From the NCBI RefSeq assembly GCF_030816715.1, contig NZ_JAUSYH010000001.1, positions 3,596,001 through 3,660,000 of the forward strand: a stretch of 64,000 bases of DNA, given 5' to 3'. Below the pieces are notes generated by a model. That model ran no database searches. It saw only the letters and a program-made list of their open reading frames with translations, and was not told the DNA's origin. The position numbers and the translations under genes are program-made. Shown here one piece after another: positions 17,681 through 27,699 of this stretch. This stretch comes from Streptomyces achromogenes (GTDB lineage: Bacteria; Actinomycetota; Actinomycetes; Streptomycetales; Streptomycetaceae). Positions within the stretch are counted from its first letter, which is position 1. Every line of letters starts with the position of its first letter.

Positions 17681-17929
17681 GCCGTCTCTCTCCCGGGGTC
17701 GTGAACTGGTTGCTGACGCTCTCGCACCCTACGCCCTCGGCCAGTGACCTCACACCTGAACATTCGCACACAAACGGACATAAGCCCACAAAATGCACTT
17801 GCGATCGGTCAAGTAAAGCGGGTAGGGCTAGGGGGAACACGTACCCGACACGGCCGGCTATGGAGGCGCCGCACACCGAAGTGCGCTCACTGGCATCGGC
17901 AGCCATACGCCGAGAACGATGGAGGACTC

Positions 17930-18853
17930 ATGTCACCCCGGCTCGACGCACCGCATACCCGCGGAGCGACGTCGACACCCCCTCCGGAACTGAAAAGTCT
18001 GGAACCCATCGCACAGCACGCGGTGCAGGACGTCGACCCCACCGACCTCCTCGCCGGACTCCCGGACATCCCCCCGTACGACGAGATCGCACCCGTCGAC
18101 GCGCGGGCCCTGTCCAAGACCCTGTTCGCGCGGCTCGAATCCCTCGAAGAGGGCACGCACGCGTACTCGTACGTCCGCAACACCCTCGTCGAACTGAACC
18201 TCGCGCTGGTCAAGTTCGCCGCCTCCCGGTTCCGCTCCCGCAGTGAGCCGATGGAGGACATCATCCAGGTCGGCACCATCGGCCTGATCAAGGCGATCGA
18301 CCGCTTCGAGCTGTCGCGCGGCGTCGAGTTCCCGACCTTCGCGATGCCAACCATCATCGGCGAGATCAAACGGTTCTTCCGTGACACCTCGTGGTCGGTG
18401 CGCGTCCCGCGCCGGCTCCAGGAGCTGCGGCTCGACCTCGCCAAGGCGGGCGACGAGCTGGCGCAGAAGCTCGACCGGGCGCCCACCGTCGCGGAGCTGG
18501 CCGAACGCCTCGGCCTCTCCCGCGACGAGGTCGTCGAGGGCATGGCCGCGTCGAACGCGTACACCGCCTCGTCGCTGGACGCGCAGCCGGAGGAGGACGA
18601 CTCGGAAGGCGCCCTCGCCGACCGCATCGGCTACGAGGACCACGGCCTCGAAGGCATCGAGTACGTGGAGTCCCTGAAGCCGATGATCGCCGAACTCCCC
18701 TCCCGTGACCGCCAGATCCTCTCCCTCCGCTTCGTCGCGGGTCTGACCCAGTCGGAGATCGGCGAGGAGCTCGGCATCTCGCAGATGCACGTGTCGCGGC
18801 TGCTGTCGCGCACGCTGGTGCGGCTGCGGAAGGGCCTGACGCTCGAGGAGTAG
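17930..18853 (+). CDS. SigB/SigF/SigG-family RNA polymerase sigma factor
   Basis: A 307-residue sigma factor. The ATG at 17930 follows GGAGGACTC. Region 2 shows DIIQVGTIGLIKAIDRFE and VEFPTFAMPTIIGEIKRFF. Region 3 has VPRRLQELRLDLAKA. Region 4 ends with LTQSEIGEELGISQMHVSRL. It belongs to the stress and differentiation sigma factors controlled by partner switching, matching the divergent STAS and HATPase genes. By position it is probably the sigI orthologue, recalled rather than tested. A tandem repeat and strong terminator follow. Confidence 0.93.
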   Translation: MSPRLDAPHTRGATSTPPPELKSLEPIAQHAVQDVDPTDLLAGLPDIPPYDEIAPVDARALSKTLFARLESLEEGTHAYSYVRNTLVELNLALVKFAASRFRSRSEPMEDIIQVGTIGLIKAIDRFELSRGVEFPTFAMPTIIGEIKRFFRDTSWSVRVPRRLQELRLDLAKAGDELAQKLDRAPTVAELAERLGLSRDEVVEGMAASNAYTASSLDAQPEEDDSEGALADRIGYEDHGLEGIEYVESLKPMIAELPSRDRQILSLRFVAGLTQSEIGEELGISQMHVSRLLSRTLVRLRKGLTLEE

Positions 18854-18889
18854 GCCCACGGGCCGCGGACCCGGGAGCAACGCCCCTTT

Positions 18890-18953
18890 CACCGGTGCCG
18901 TTCGGACACCGGTGCCGTTCGGATACCGGTGCCCACCGGACACCGGTGCCGTC
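18890..18953. repeat. Imperfect 17-bp tandem repeats after the sigma gene
   Basis: Three to four copies of ACACCGGTGCCGTTCGG with drift occupy the 3' side of the sigma gene, directly before the terminator hairpin. Each unit carries the palindrome CACCGGTG. No function is evident. Confidence 0.75.
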
Positions 18954-18997
18954 CGCGTCCGGGCGATCGGCAGCTGAACGATCGCCCGGGCGCGGAC
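18951..18997. terminator. Hairpin terminator after the sigma gene
   Basis: An 18-bp stem with one G-U pair (GTCCGCGTCCGGGCGATC pairing with GATCGCCCGGGCGCGGAC) and an 11-nt loop, about 100 bp downstream of the sigma factor stop. Confidence 0.85.
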
Positions 18998-19172
18998 GTC
19001 GGTGTGCCCGCACTCCGCGCCGCGCTCTCCGCGGTCCACACGGAGGCGGGCCTGCTCCTGTCCTCATGGTGAAAACCCCCTGGCCGGATTCCTCGCGATG
19101 GCTACGCTGACCCAGCCCCTGTGACCAGCAGCGCCGCTGGGCCGGCCGCGTCACCTGCTCATGAGGAGCCCC

Positions 19173-20210
19173 GTGCCCGAATCCGCTGCCTCCCCCGTCT
19201 CCCCTGCCTCCGCCGCCTCCCCTGCCTCCCCTGCCTCCCGACTCGGCCGGCTCGCCGACGTCCCGGTGCTGCTGGTGGCCGTCGTGTGGGGGTCCAGCTA
19301 CCTCGCCGCCAAGGGCGTCACCACCGCGGACACCGTGCTCGCCGTGCTCGTGCTGCGGTTCGCGGTGGTGCTGCCGGTGCTGCTGATCGTGGGGTGGCGG
19401 CGGCTGCGCGCGCTGAGCAGCACGCAACTGCGGGGAGCCGGGCTGCTGGGACTGATCCTCGCCGGGATCTTCCTGCTGGAGACGTACGGCGTCGTGCACA
19501 CCTCCGCCACGAACGCCGGGCTGATCATCAGCCTGACCATGGTCCTCACGCCCCTCGCGGAGAGCCGGGTGCGCGGGGTGCGGCTGCCGGGCGCGTTCCT
19601 GGCGGCCGCGGGCCTGTCGGTGGCGGGCGTGGCCCTGCTCACGCAGGGGGCCGGGTTCACCGCTCCGTCGGGCGGTGATCTGCTGATGCTGGGGGCGGCC
19701 GTGGCCCGGACCGCGCACGTGCTGGCCATGGCGCGGATGGAGTCGGTGCGCGGCGCGGACGCGTTGTCCCTCACGACCGTGCAACTGGGCGGCGCCGTCG
19801 CCGTGTTCGCCGTGCTGGTGGCCGTGCCGGGGACGGGGGCCTCGCCCCGGGCCGCCGCGGCGGCCTTCGACGCCGGGGACTGGGCCGGCCTGGTCTACCT
19901 CTCCGTCTTCTGCACCCTCTTCGCGTTCTTCGTGCAGATGTGGGCCGTCCGCCGTACGTCGCCGTCCCGCGTCAGCCTGCTGCTGGGGACCGAGCCGGTG
20001 TGGGCGGCGGCCGTGGGCATCGCGCTCGCCGGGGACCGGCCGGGGTGGCCGGGGTTCGCGGGCGCGGTGCTGGTGCTCGTCGGCACGGCGTGGGGACGGT
20101 CGGCGGCGGACCGGGGGCGGGCGGCCGCCGGCACCCCCGCCGGCCGGCCTCAGACGACCCGCACGCCTCGCCGCCACACCTCCGAGACCAAGGGCACGCC
20201 CGGCCGGTAG
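19173..20210 (+). CDS. EamA/DMT-family membrane exporter
   Basis: A 345-residue transporter with ten hydrophobic segments in two EamA halves ([20 protein letters not shown] begins the first; [15 protein letters not shown] marks the second). DMT exporters move amino acids, nucleosides or other small metabolites. The GTG at 19173 is preferred since GAGGAG sits just before it; an in-frame ATG at 19161 lacks a ribosome binding site. The last 61 bp overlap the convergent hutI 3' end, an uncommon arrangement giving antisense transcripts. The protein's C-terminal tail (basic, low complexity) is read through hutI's end. Confidence 0.9.
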   Translation: MPESAASPVSPASAASPASPASRLGRLADVPVLLVAVVWGSSYLAAKGVTTADTVLAVLVLRFAVVLPVLLIVGWRRLRALSSTQLRGAGLLGLILAGIFLLETYGVVHTSATNAGLIISLTMVLTPLAESRVRGVRLPGAFLAAAGLSVAGVALLTQGAGFTAPSGGDLLMLGAAVARTAHVLAMARMESVRGADALSLTTVQLGGAVAVFAVLVAVPGTGASPRAAAAAFDAGDWAGLVYLSVFCTLFAFFVQMWAVRRTSPSRVSLLLGTEPVWAAAVGIALAGDRPGWPGFAGAVLVLVGTAWGRSAADRGRAAAGTPAGRPQTTRTPRRHTSETKGTPGR

Positions 20211-21382
20211 GCCAGGTGGACGTGGCTCGGCGCGTCCAGGAGGGTCAGGTCGGCGTACGCGCCGGGGGCGATGCGACCGACGTCCGTGCGGCGTAGCGCC
20301 GCGGCCCCGCCCGCCGTGGCGGACCACACCGCCTCGTCCGGCGTCATCCCCATGTCCCGCACGGCGAGCGCGATGCAGAACGGCACGGACGAGGTGAAGG
20401 ACGAGCCCGGGTTGCAGTCCGTGGACAGGGCGACGGTGACGCCCGCGTCCAGCAGCCGGCGGGCGTCCGGCCACTCGGCCCGGGTGGAGAACTCGGCGCC
20501 GGGCAGCAGCGTGGCGACCGTGTCGCCGTTCGCCAGCGCGTCGACGTCGGCGTCGGTGAGGTGGGTGCAGTGGTCGGCGCTGGCCGCGTCCAGCTCGACC
20601 GCCAGCTGCACGCCTGGGCCGTGGGAGAGCTGGTTGGCGTGGATGCGGGGGTGCAGTCCCTTCGCCCTGCCCGCGGTGAGGATCGCGCGGGCCTGGTCGC
20701 CGTCGAAGGCGCCCTTCTCGCAGAAGACGTCGATCCAGCGGGCGTGCGGGGCGCAGGCGTCGAGCATCTCGCCGGTGACCAGGGCGACGTAGGCCGCCGG
20801 GTCGTCGGCGTAGTCGGGGGAGACGATGTGGGCGCCGAGGTAGGTGACCTCGTCGGTGTGGGCGGCGGCGAGGCGCAGGGCGCGGGCCTCGTCGGCGACC
20901 GTCAGGCCGTAGCCGGACTTGGTCTCGAAGGTGGTGGTGCCCTGGCGGAGTGCCTCGGCGAGGAAACGGGTGAGGTTGGCCTCCAGTTCCCCGTCGGTGG
21001 CGGCCCGGGTGGCGGCGACCGTCGTGCGGATGCCGCCCGCGCTGTACGCCCGCCCCGACATCCGGGCGTTGAACTCCTCCGTGCGGTCGCCCGCGAAGAC
21101 CAGGTGGGAGTGGGAGTCGACGAAGCCGGGGAGCACCGCCCGGCCGTCGGCCCGGACCCGGTTGTCAGTGGCGGGTGCTTTGCTTGATTCACCGGTCCAC
21201 ACGACGCGGTCGCCCTCGATGACGACGGCCGCGTCCCGGATCAGGCCCAGGGGAGAGCCTCGCCCACTCTCGAGTTTGCTCGAGCGGGGGGACCCCCCTC
21301 CGAGGGAGGGATCGTTGGTGACCAGCGTGGCGATGTCGGTGATGGCGGTGGTGGTGCCGGTCCTGCCGGTGCTGCTGCTCAT
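20150..21382 (-). CDS. hutI: Imidazolonepropionase
   Basis: A 410-residue amidohydrolase that opens 4-imidazolone-5-propionate to N-formimino-L-glutamate in histidine degradation. Metal ligands are visible in [13 protein letters not shown] and in HANQLSHG, and D in [10 protein letters not shown]. The start is the ATG at 21382. Residues about 25-43 ([15 protein letters not shown]) are encoded by a dispersed Streptomyces palindromic repeat that lies in frame between PSLG and SPLGLIRDA, text that is contiguous in the homologues I remember. The gene is last in the hut cluster, 80 bp after hutF, and its 3' end overlaps the convergent EamA gene by 61 bp. Confidence 0.95.
   Translation of the reverse strand: MSSSTGRTGTTTAITDIATLVTNDPSLGGGSPRSSKLESGRGSPLGLIRDAAVVIEGDRVVWTGESSKAPATDNRVRADGRAVLPGFVDSHSHLVFAGDRTEEFNARMSGRAYSAGGIRTTVAATRAATDGELEANLTRFLAEALRQGTTTFETKSGYGLTVADEARALRLAAAHTDEVTYLGAHIVSPDYADDPAAYVALVTGEMLDACAPHARWIDVFCEKGAFDGDQARAILTAGRAKGLHPRIHANQLSHGPGVQLAVELDAASADHCTHLTDADVDALANGDTVATLLPGAEFSTRAEWPDARRLLDAGVTVALSTDCNPGSSFTSSVPFCIALAVRDMGMTPDEAVWSATAGGAAALRRTDVGRIAPGAYADLTLLDAPSHVHLAYRPGVPLVSEVWRRGVRVV
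21264..21300. repeat. Dispersed palindromic repeat inserted in frame in hutI
   Basis: On the hutI coding strand the sequence reads TCCCCCCGCTCGAGC, AAA, CTCGAGAGTGGG. A second copy at 48243-48276 reads TTCCCCCCGCTCGAGCGAAG then CCGAGAGCGGGG. The element contains the inner palindrome GCTCGAGC and can fold on itself. I recognise it as a common small intergenic repeat of Streptomyces genomes. Confidence 0.75.
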
Positions 21383-21462
21383 CGTCGTGTCCTCGTGGCT
21401 GACGGGGATGGAGGAGGGGGCGGAGGCCCGGGCGGGGTCGACGGCCACCGCCGGTGGTGGTG

Positions 21463-22854
21463 TCAGGCGTGCAGGGCCGCGACGGCCCGCGCGAGGGCCT
21501 GCGGCACGTCCGGTACGAGGGTGTGCGCCCCGTCGCGTACGACGTGCCGTCCGCCGACGACCGTGTGCCGTACGTCCGCCGCGGTCGCCGCGAATACGGC
21601 CGTCTCGGCGCCGAGCCGGGGCAGCGGGCCCGCTGTCCTGACCGAGTCGAGGGCGATCGTCGTGAAGTCGGCGGGCGCGCCGGCCTCCAGGACGCCCGCG
21701 TCCGGGTTGCCGAGGGCGGCGTGGCCGTCGGCGGAGGCGGCGCGCAGCAGGGCGGCCGCCGTCCAGTGACCCCGGGTGCGGGTGCGCAGCCGTTCGTTCA
21801 GCTCCATCGCGCGGGCCTCCTCGAGCAGGTCGATGACGGCGTGGCTGTCGGAGCCCAGGGAGAGCGGCGAGCCGGCGGCCTGGAGGGCGACGGCCGGGCC
21901 GATGCCGTCGGCGAGGTCCCGTTCGGTCGTGGGGCACATGCAGGTGCCGGTGCCGGAGCGGCCCAGCAGGGCGATGTCGTCGTCGGTGAGGTGGGTGTTG
22001 TGGACTCCGGTGGTGCGCGGCCCGAGCACCCCGTGCTCGGCGAGGAGCCGGGTGGGCGTGCACCCGTGGGCGGCCCGGCAGGCGTCGTTCTCGGCGGTCT
22101 GCTCGGACAGGTGCACGTGCAGCGGCGCCCGGCGCTCGTCGGCCCAGCGTGCGACGGCCGCCAGCTGGTCGGCGGGCACGGCCCGTACGGAGTGGATCGC
22201 CGCCCCGATCCGTGCGTGATCCCGTTCCTTGAGAAGTGAACAGCGTTCGGCCCAGGCGTCCGCGTCGCCGTCGGAGAAGCGGAGCTGATGGGCGTTGGGG
22301 GGCTGTCCGAAGCCGGAGGACAGGTAGGCGGTGTCGAGGAGGGTGATGCGCACGCCGGCTTCGGCGGCGGCCTCGATGAGCGCCTCGCCCATGGCGTTGG
22401 GGTCGGCGTAGGGGGTGCCGCCGGGGGCGTGGTGCAGGTAGTGGAACTCGCCGACGGCGGTGATGCCGGCCAGCGCCATCTCGGCGTACACGGCGCGGGC
22501 CAGCTGGTGGTAGGTGTCCGGGGTGAGGCGGTCGGCGACCGCGTACATGACCTCGCGCCAGGTCCAGAAGGTTCCGGAGCCGACCTGGACGGTGCCGCGC
22601 AGGGCGCGGTGGAACGCGTGGCTGTGGGTGTTCGCGAGGCCGGGCAGGGTGAGGCCGCGCAGGATCTCGGCGCCGGGCGGCGGGGCGTCGACGCCGGTGC
22701 GGACGGCGGTGATACGGCCCGCGGTGATGCGGCCGTCCGTCCCCGCGCCGGAGCCTCCGCCCGCCGACACCGTGAGGGCGACGCCGGGCTCGACGTTCGT
22801 GTCGAGCCAGGCGTGCTCCAGCCAGTACGTCCGTGTCCGCTGCGGGGGAGTCAC
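21463..22854 (-). CDS. hutF: Formimidoylglutamate deiminase
   Basis: A 463-residue amidohydrolase removing ammonia from N-formimino-L-glutamate to give N-formyl-L-glutamate. The first metal site is in [25 protein letters not shown] and [11 protein letters not shown] supply later ligands, and [16 protein letters not shown] carries the catalytic Asp. The GTG start overlaps the M20 gene's stop by 4 bp (GTGA). Presence of hutF indicates the five-step hut route through formylglutamate rather than direct formiminoglutamase. Confidence 0.94.
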   Translation of the reverse strand: MTPPQRTRTYWLEHAWLDTNVEPGVALTVSAGGGSGAGTDGRITAGRITAVRTGVDAPPPGAEILRGLTLPGLANTHSHAFHRALRGTVQVGSGTFWTWREVMYAVADRLTPDTYHQLARAVYAEMALAGITAVGEFHYLHHAPGGTPYADPNAMGEALIEAAAEAGVRITLLDTAYLSSGFGQPPNAHQLRFSDGDADAWAERCSLLKERDHARIGAAIHSVRAVPADQLAAVARWADERRAPLHVHLSEQTAENDACRAAHGCTPTRLLAEHGVLGPRTTGVHNTHLTDDDIALLGRSGTGTCMCPTTERDLADGIGPAVALQAAGSPLSLGSDSHAVIDLLEEARAMELNERLRTRTRGHWTAAALLRAASADGHAALGNPDAGVLEAGAPADFTTIALDSVRTAGPLPRLGAETAVFAATAADVRHTVVGGRHVVRDGAHTLVPDVPQALARAVAALHA

Positions 22855-24074
22855 CGGCAGGCCAGTCCTTCCAGTACGTCGGCGAGGGCGCGCACCCCGG
22901 CCACGCAGTCGTCCTCGGCGGCGAACTCGGCCGGGGAGTGCGAGACGCCCGTGGGGTTGCGCACGAACAGCATGGCGGTCGGGATGCGGTCGGAGAGGAT
23001 TCCGGCGTCGTGTCCGGCGCCGGTGCCGAGGACGGGGACGGTGAGCCGGGCGCCGCTGTCCTTGCCGAGGATGCGGGCGAGTTCGTCGCGCAGCGCGTGG
23101 TCGAACTCGACGACGGGCGTGAACGACTCCCGGACGACGTCCAGGTCGATGCCGTGGGCGGCGGCGTGGTCGCGGGCGGCCCGCTCCACCCCGTCGACGA
23201 CCGTGTCGAGCAAGGCCTGGTCGGCGGCGCGGGAGTCGAGCCAGCCGCGCACCAGGGAGGGGATGGCGTTGACGCCGTTCGGCTCGACGGAGATCTTGCC
23301 GAAGGTGGCGACGGCGCCCGCGAGCCGGGCCTCGCGGCGGGCGGCGAGGACGGTCTCCGCGTACGGCAGCATCGGGTCGCGCCGGTCCTCGAGGCGGGTA
23401 GTTCCGGCGTGGTTGGCCTCGCCCCGGAAGTCGAACCGCCAGCGCCCGTGCGGCCAGATGGCGCTGGCGAGGCCCACCTGGTCGCCGCTCAGATCGAGCG
23501 CCCGCCCCTGTTCGACGTGCAGTTCCACGAACGCGCCGATGCGGGAGAGCCGCTCCGGGTCCGGGCCGATGGCGTCCGGGTCGTACCCGGCGGCCTCCAT
23601 GGCCTGCGGGAGGGTGACACCCTCGCCGTCGGTGAGCCGGTGGGCCTGCGCCACGGTGAGCTGTCCGGCGGTGAGCCGGGAGCCGACGCAGGCGAGCCCG
23701 AAGCGGGCGCCCTCCTCGTCGCCGAAGTTGACCAGGGCGAGCGGCTTGGTGAACTCGGCCCGGCGGGCGCGCAGTTCGTCGAGGGCGGCGAAGGAGGACA
23801 CCACGCCGAGCGGGCCGTCGAAGGCGCCGCCGTCGGGCACCGAGTCGAGGTGCGATCCGGTCACCACGGCGTCTCCGGCCGCCGGGTCGCCGAGCCAGGC
23901 CCACTGGTTGCCGTTGCGGTCGACCTCGTAGGTCAGCCCGCGCGCCTCGGCCTGTTCCCGGAACCAGGCGCGGCAGTCCGCGTCGGCGGCGGTCCAGGCG
24001 TAGCGGCGGTAACCGCCGGAGGCGGAGCTGCGGCCGATCGGCAGCAGCTCCGCCCACATGCTGTGGAAGGTCAC
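22851..24074 (-). CDS. M20-family allantoate/N-carbamoyl amidohydrolase-like enzyme in the hut operon
   Basis: A 407-residue zinc amidohydrolase of the hydantoinase/carbamoylase group. The binuclear site is visible as H and D in [12 protein letters not shown] in [10 protein letters not shown], and E in [11 protein letters not shown] dimerisation domain follows (about 205-320), then the catalytic domain resumes with [11 protein letters not shown]. The annotation usually given is allantoate amidohydrolase. Because it lies between hutU and hutF with 4-bp overlaps on both sides, it plausibly performs the last step, N-formylglutamate to glutamate plus formate, in place of HutG. That role is inference. 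Confidence 0.85.
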   Translation of the reverse strand: MTFHSMWAELLPIGRSSASGGYRRYAWTAADADCRAWFREQAEARGLTYEVDRNGNQWAWLGDPAAGDAVVTGSHLDSVPDGGAFDGPLGVVSSFAALDELRARRAEFTKPLALVNFGDEEGARFGLACVGSRLTAGQLTVAQAHRLTDGEGVTLPQAMEAAGYDPDAIGPDPERLSRIGAFVELHVEQGRALDLSGDQVGLASAIWPHGRWRFDFRGEANHAGTTRLEDRRDPMLPYAETVLAARREARLAGAVATFGKISVEPNGVNAIPSLVRGWLDSRAADQALLDTVVDGVERAARDHAAAHGIDLDVVRESFTPVVEFDHALRDELARILGKDSGARLTVPVLGTGAGHDAGILSDRIPTAMLFVRNPTGVSHSPAEFAAEDDCVAGVRALADVLEGLACR

Positions 24075-25735
24075 GCGTCGTCACCTTCACGCAGGGGCAC
24101 CCGCACGCCCCGTTCGTCCGCGACCGACTCCGCGATGTCGTACCCGGCATCGACGTGCCGGATGACGCCCATGCCGGGGTCGTTGGTGAGGACCCGGCGG
24201 ATCTTCTCGCCGGCGAGTGCGGTGCCGTCGGCGACGGTCACCTGGCCGGCGTGGATGGAGCGGCCCATGCCGACGCCGCCGCCGTGGTGGAGGGAGACCC
24301 AGGAGGCGCCCGAGGCCACGTTGACCATGGCGTTCAGCAGCGGCCAGTCGGCGATCGCGTCGGAGCCGTCCAGCATGGCCTCGGTCTCGCGGTACGGGGA
24401 GGCGACGGAGCCGGAGTCGAGGTGGTCGCGGCCGATGACGAGGGGGGCGGCCAGCTCGCCGGAGGCCACCATGTCGTTGAAGCGCTCGCCGGCCTTGTCG
24501 CGCTCGCCGTAGCCGAGCCAGCAGATCCGGGCGGGCAGGCCCTGGAAGTGGACGCGCTCACCGGCCAGCTTGATCCAGCGGGCCAGGGACTCGTTCTCGG
24601 GGAAGAGGTCGAGGATCGCCTTGTCGGTCTTGGCGATGTCGGAGGCCTCGCCGGACAGGGCGGCCCAGCGGAAGGGGCCCTTGCCCTCGCAGAACAGCGG
24701 GCGGATGTAGGCGGGGACGAAGCCCGGGAAGGCGAACGCCCGGTCGTACCCGGCGAGTCGGGCCTCGCCGCGGATGGAGTTGCCGTAGTCGAAGACCTCG
24801 GCGCCGGCGTCCAGGAAGCCGACCATCGCCTCCACGTGCCGCGCCATGGACTCGCGGGCCCGGGTGGTGAAGCCGGCCGGGTCCTTCGCGGCGGCGTCGG
24901 CCATGTCCTCGAAGTCGATGCCGGTGGGCAGGTAGGACAGCGGGTCGTGGGCGGAGGTCTGGTCGGTGACGATGTCGATGGGGGCGCCCATGGCGAGCAG
25001 CTGCGGCACGAGGTCGGCGGCGTTGCCGAGGACGCCGATGGAGAGCGGCTTGCGCCGGTCGCGGGCCTCGACGGCCAGCTGGAGCGCGTGGTCCAGGTTG
25101 TCGGCCCTGACGTCCAGGTAGCGGTGCTCGATGCGGCGGTCGATGGCGCGCGGGTCGCAGTCGACGCAGATCGCGACGCCGTCGTTCATCGTCACGGCGA
25201 GCGGCTGGGCGCCGCCCATGCCGCCGAGGCCGGCGGTGAGGGTGATCGTGCCGGCGAGGGTGCCGCCGAACTTCTTCGCGGCGACGGCGGCGAAGGTCTC
25301 GTAGGTTCCCTGGAGGATGCCCTGGGTGCCGATGTAGATCCAGGAACCGGCGGTCATCTGGCCGTACATGGTCAGACCCAGCTGCTCCAGGCGGCGGAAC
25401 TCCTCCCAGTTCGCCCAGTCGCCGACGAGGTTGGAGTTGGCGATGAGGACGCGCGGGGCCCACTCGTGGGTCTGCATCACGCCCACCGGCCGGCCGGACT
25501 GGACGAGCATCGTCTCGTCCTGCTTGAGGGTCCGCAGGGTGCGGACCATCGCGTCGAAGGAGCGCCAGTCACGGGCCGCCTTGCCCGTGCCGCCGTAGAC
25601 GACGAGCTTGTCGGGGTGTTCGGCGACCTCGGGATCGAGGTTGTTCTGCAGCATCCGCAGGGCGGCTTCCTGCTGCCATCCCAGGGCGCTCAGTTCCGTA
25701 CCGCGCGGTGCTCGTACGGGGCGGGGTCCTGACAT
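24071..25735 (-). CDS. hutU: Urocanate hydratase
   Basis: A 554-residue urocanase converting urocanate to imidazolonepropionate, with tightly bound NAD+. Marks are TGLGGMGG-type text as [20 protein letters not shown], the catalytic-cysteine region [15 protein letters not shown], and the signature [19 protein letters not shown]. The ATG at 25735 has AGGAGG 6 bp upstream. It heads the hutU-M20-hutF-hutI set; the histidine ammonia-lyase gene (hutH) is not in the window. Confidence 0.97.
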   Translation of the reverse strand: MSGPRPVRAPRGTELSALGWQQEAALRMLQNNLDPEVAEHPDKLVVYGGTGKAARDWRSFDAMVRTLRTLKQDETMLVQSGRPVGVMQTHEWAPRVLIANSNLVGDWANWEEFRRLEQLGLTMYGQMTAGSWIYIGTQGILQGTYETFAAVAAKKFGGTLAGTITLTAGLGGMGGAQPLAVTMNDGVAICVDCDPRAIDRRIEHRYLDVRADNLDHALQLAVEARDRRKPLSIGVLGNAADLVPQLLAMGAPIDIVTDQTSAHDPLSYLPTGIDFEDMADAAAKDPAGFTTRARESMARHVEAMVGFLDAGAEVFDYGNSIRGEARLAGYDRAFAFPGFVPAYIRPLFCEGKGPFRWAALSGEASDIAKTDKAILDLFPENESLARWIKLAGERVHFQGLPARICWLGYGERDKAGERFNDMVASGELAAPLVIGRDHLDSGSVASPYRETEAMLDGSDAIADWPLLNAMVNVASGASWVSLHHGGGVGMGRSIHAGQVTVADGTALAGEKIRRVLTNDPGMGVIRHVDAGYDIAESVADERGVRVPLREGDDA

Positions 25736-26124
25736 GGTCTGCCTCCTTGCGGACGGGTGATCCCGGCGGGCCTTACTGCCGATATTCACATCCTGTCCCG
25801 CTGAATAGAACTAGTCAATACGGTCGCACGCCAGGCCCCTCCCCGGAGGCGCCCGAAGAGACGAGGAGAGGCGAGGGGAGACGGGTGACGCGCGGCGACG
25901 GGGAGGCGGTCGCGGACAAAGGAAGGGAGAGAGGGAGGTGCGCGTGGGGAACAGGGAGGCGGGCGGCCGGACGGGTCCCGACGGGGCGTGCGGCACCGCC
26001 GTCACCACCCTTCACACGCCCGTGCGCCATGGCGCGTGCCGGTGGGCGCGGTGTTGAAGGGACGCAGGGGACACTCCGCGGGCACGGAAAGTGGTCAGTC
26101 GACCCACCTTAGTCACCACTCCGC
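25736..26124. other. Divergent intergenic region, hutU / Roadblock cluster
   Basis: A 389-bp region between hutU (minus) and the Roadblock-like gene (plus). It must hold the promoters of both units. The AT-richest part (25775-25825, around GAATAGAACTAGTCAATACGG) is a plausible hut promoter. No clear palindromic operator or reliable open frame was seen. Confidence 0.5.
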
Positions 26125-26667
26125 ATGTTCCGCCGGAAAATGCCAGAAGACTCACCCCTGGCGCACACGTTGCGTAGCTTCTTCATCACTCAGCCGAACG
26201 GCGGGCGGGAGGGGGAGCCAACGGTGCCCGGAATCGACGAGTGTCTACTGGAGGCCATGCGGCTGCCCGGCGCGCGGGGCGCGGCGCTGGTCGACTGGAC
26301 GAGCGGGCTGGCCCTGGGCGCGGTCGGGGAGTTCCCCGGCGGCGACCACGAGGCGGCGGCCGCCGAGGCCGCGGAGGTCGCCCGGCTGACGGCGGAGCAG
26401 CGGGCGTTCACCCCCGACGGCCACGACGGCCTCCTCGGCCGGGAAGACCGCGAGGGTGTGGCCGGGGCCCTCCCGGCCGCGCCCGCCGATCCCCCGGTCG
26501 AGGACCTGATCATCAGCAACCGGGACAGCTACCACGTGCTCCGGTTCGTGCCGACGTCCTTCGACAGCAGCGTGTTCCTGCACGTGTGGCTGGCCCGGTC
26601 GGACGGCAACCTCGCACTGGCCCGGATCAGGCTGGGCGAGATGGCCGAACGGCTGGTGCTGGGATGA
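26125..26667 (+). CDS. Roadblock/LC7-like protein (extended paralogue)
   Basis: A 180-residue protein whose core resembles the Roadblock/LC7 protein encoded at 28251: compare RGAALVDWTSGLALGAVG with TGVALVDYTSGMALGTMG, and VEDLIISNRDSYHVLRFVP with IEDILITLSDQYHMIRLIS. Roadblock proteins dimerise and regulate small Ras-like GTPases. A 45-residue N-terminal extension and a long acidic/Ala loop are extra. The stop overlaps the next ATG (ATGA). The start is uncertain; an internal start before PGIDECLLEA is possible. Confidence 0.75.
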   Translation: MFRRKMPEDSPLAHTLRSFFITQPNGGREGEPTVPGIDECLLEAMRLPGARGAALVDWTSGLALGAVGEFPGGDHEAAAAEAAEVARLTAEQRAFTPDGHDGLLGREDREGVAGALPAAPADPPVEDLIISNRDSYHVLRFVPTSFDSSVFLHVWLARSDGNLALARIRLGEMAERLVLG

Positions 26668-27665
26668 CGGCGCTGAGAACGACCCCGCCGGGCACGACCC
26701 CGCCGCCCCGGCTGCCCGTCCGGGAGAAGTCGGCGGCGCAGGGGCAGGGCGGCGCCCTGTCGCCGATGCTGAACCGGCTCGCCGCCGAACGGGCGACGGG
26801 CGTCCTGGAGCGCGAGCGCGGCTCGCTCTACCTCGCCGAGGGGCGGGTGGTGCACGCCGAGAGTCCCCTCGCCCCCGGCCTCGACGTGCTCCTCCTGGCC
26901 CACGGCACCCTCTCCCCCGCGGTCTGGCAGGACGCCGTCGAGCGGGCCGACGAGGACTACGGCGTCGCACGTCTGCTGCTCGACGCCGGCCGTGTCCCGC
27001 GCGGCGCGCTGGAGCTGTGCCACCTGGAGGCGGTGTTCGACGCGGCGTACTTCGCGCTCGCCCCCAGCAGCACGCCGGGCCACTTCCACTACGGCGCCCG
27101 GCACCGGCTCGGCGCCCTCAGCCCCGTCCCGGTCGGCGCCGTCGAGCGCGAGACACTGCGCCGGCGTGCGCTGCTGGACCGGCTGTGGCCCGACCCGGCG
27201 ACCGACGGATCGCCGCTGCGCCGGGCCGAGACCGTCGCCCCGCCCGCGCCGACCGCCCGGCAGTGCGCGGTGCTCGCCCTCGCCGACGGGATACGCACCG
27301 CGCCGGAGATCGCCCGCGAGCTGGGCCGGCAGGCCTTCCACACCTTGGTGGACGCCCGGCGGCTGGCGGCGGCGGGTCTGCTCACCGCGCTCTTCCCGCC
27401 GCCCGGCCCGCACCGCCTGCCGACCGGATTCCCGCCCCGCCACGCACTCCCCGCGACCGGGTCCCCCGCAGCCGCCGGCCACCCGGCCGGAGAGCCGGCC
27501 GCCGGAGCCCCCGTACCCGCAGCCCCGGCGACCGGGGCCCCCGCAGCCGCGGGACTCCCCGCGCCCCCCGTCCCCGACGCCCATCAGGGCATTGCCCTGC
27601 CCCGCGTCAACGACCCCGACATCACTCTGCTGAAGAGGCTCAGGGATGCGCTGGAGGCCCTTTGA
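26664..27665 (+). CDS. DUF4388/PATAN-like protein with winged-helix-like C-terminus
   Basis: A 333-residue protein translationally coupled to the gene before it (ATGA). Its N-terminal half (about 35-170) resembles the DUF4388/PATAN domain: ATGVLERERGSLYLAEGRVV followed by helical segments (HGTLSPAVWQDAVERADED; GALELCHLEAVFDAAYFAL). Residues about 205-245 look like a winged helix (VLALADGIRTAPEIARELG). A Pro/Ala-rich linker precedes a short C-terminal helix (DPDITLLKRLRDALEAL). PATAN and Roadblock proteins are often encoded together with GTPase-based polarity or signalling systems. Confidence 0.7.
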   Translation: MTALRTTPPGTTPPPRLPVREKSAAQGQGGALSPMLNRLAAERATGVLERERGSLYLAEGRVVHAESPLAPGLDVLLLAHGTLSPAVWQDAVERADEDYGVARLLLDAGRVPRGALELCHLEAVFDAAYFALAPSSTPGHFHYGARHRLGALSPVPVGAVERETLRRRALLDRLWPDPATDGSPLRRAETVAPPAPTARQCAVLALADGIRTAPEIARELGRQAFHTLVDARRLAAAGLLTALFPPPGPHRLPTGFPPRHALPATGSPAAAGHPAGEPAAGAPVPAAPATGAPAAAGLPAPPVPDAHQGIALPRVNDPDITLLKRLRDALEAL

Positions 27666-27699
27666 ACGGCAGCGACCGCGCGCCGAGAGGAGCGAGCTG

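Noticed and set aside
18890..18953. Tandem repeats here and at 13122 and 29318 as possible CRISPR arrays
   Set aside because: The units are directly adjacent without unique spacers, and no cas genes are present anywhere in the window.
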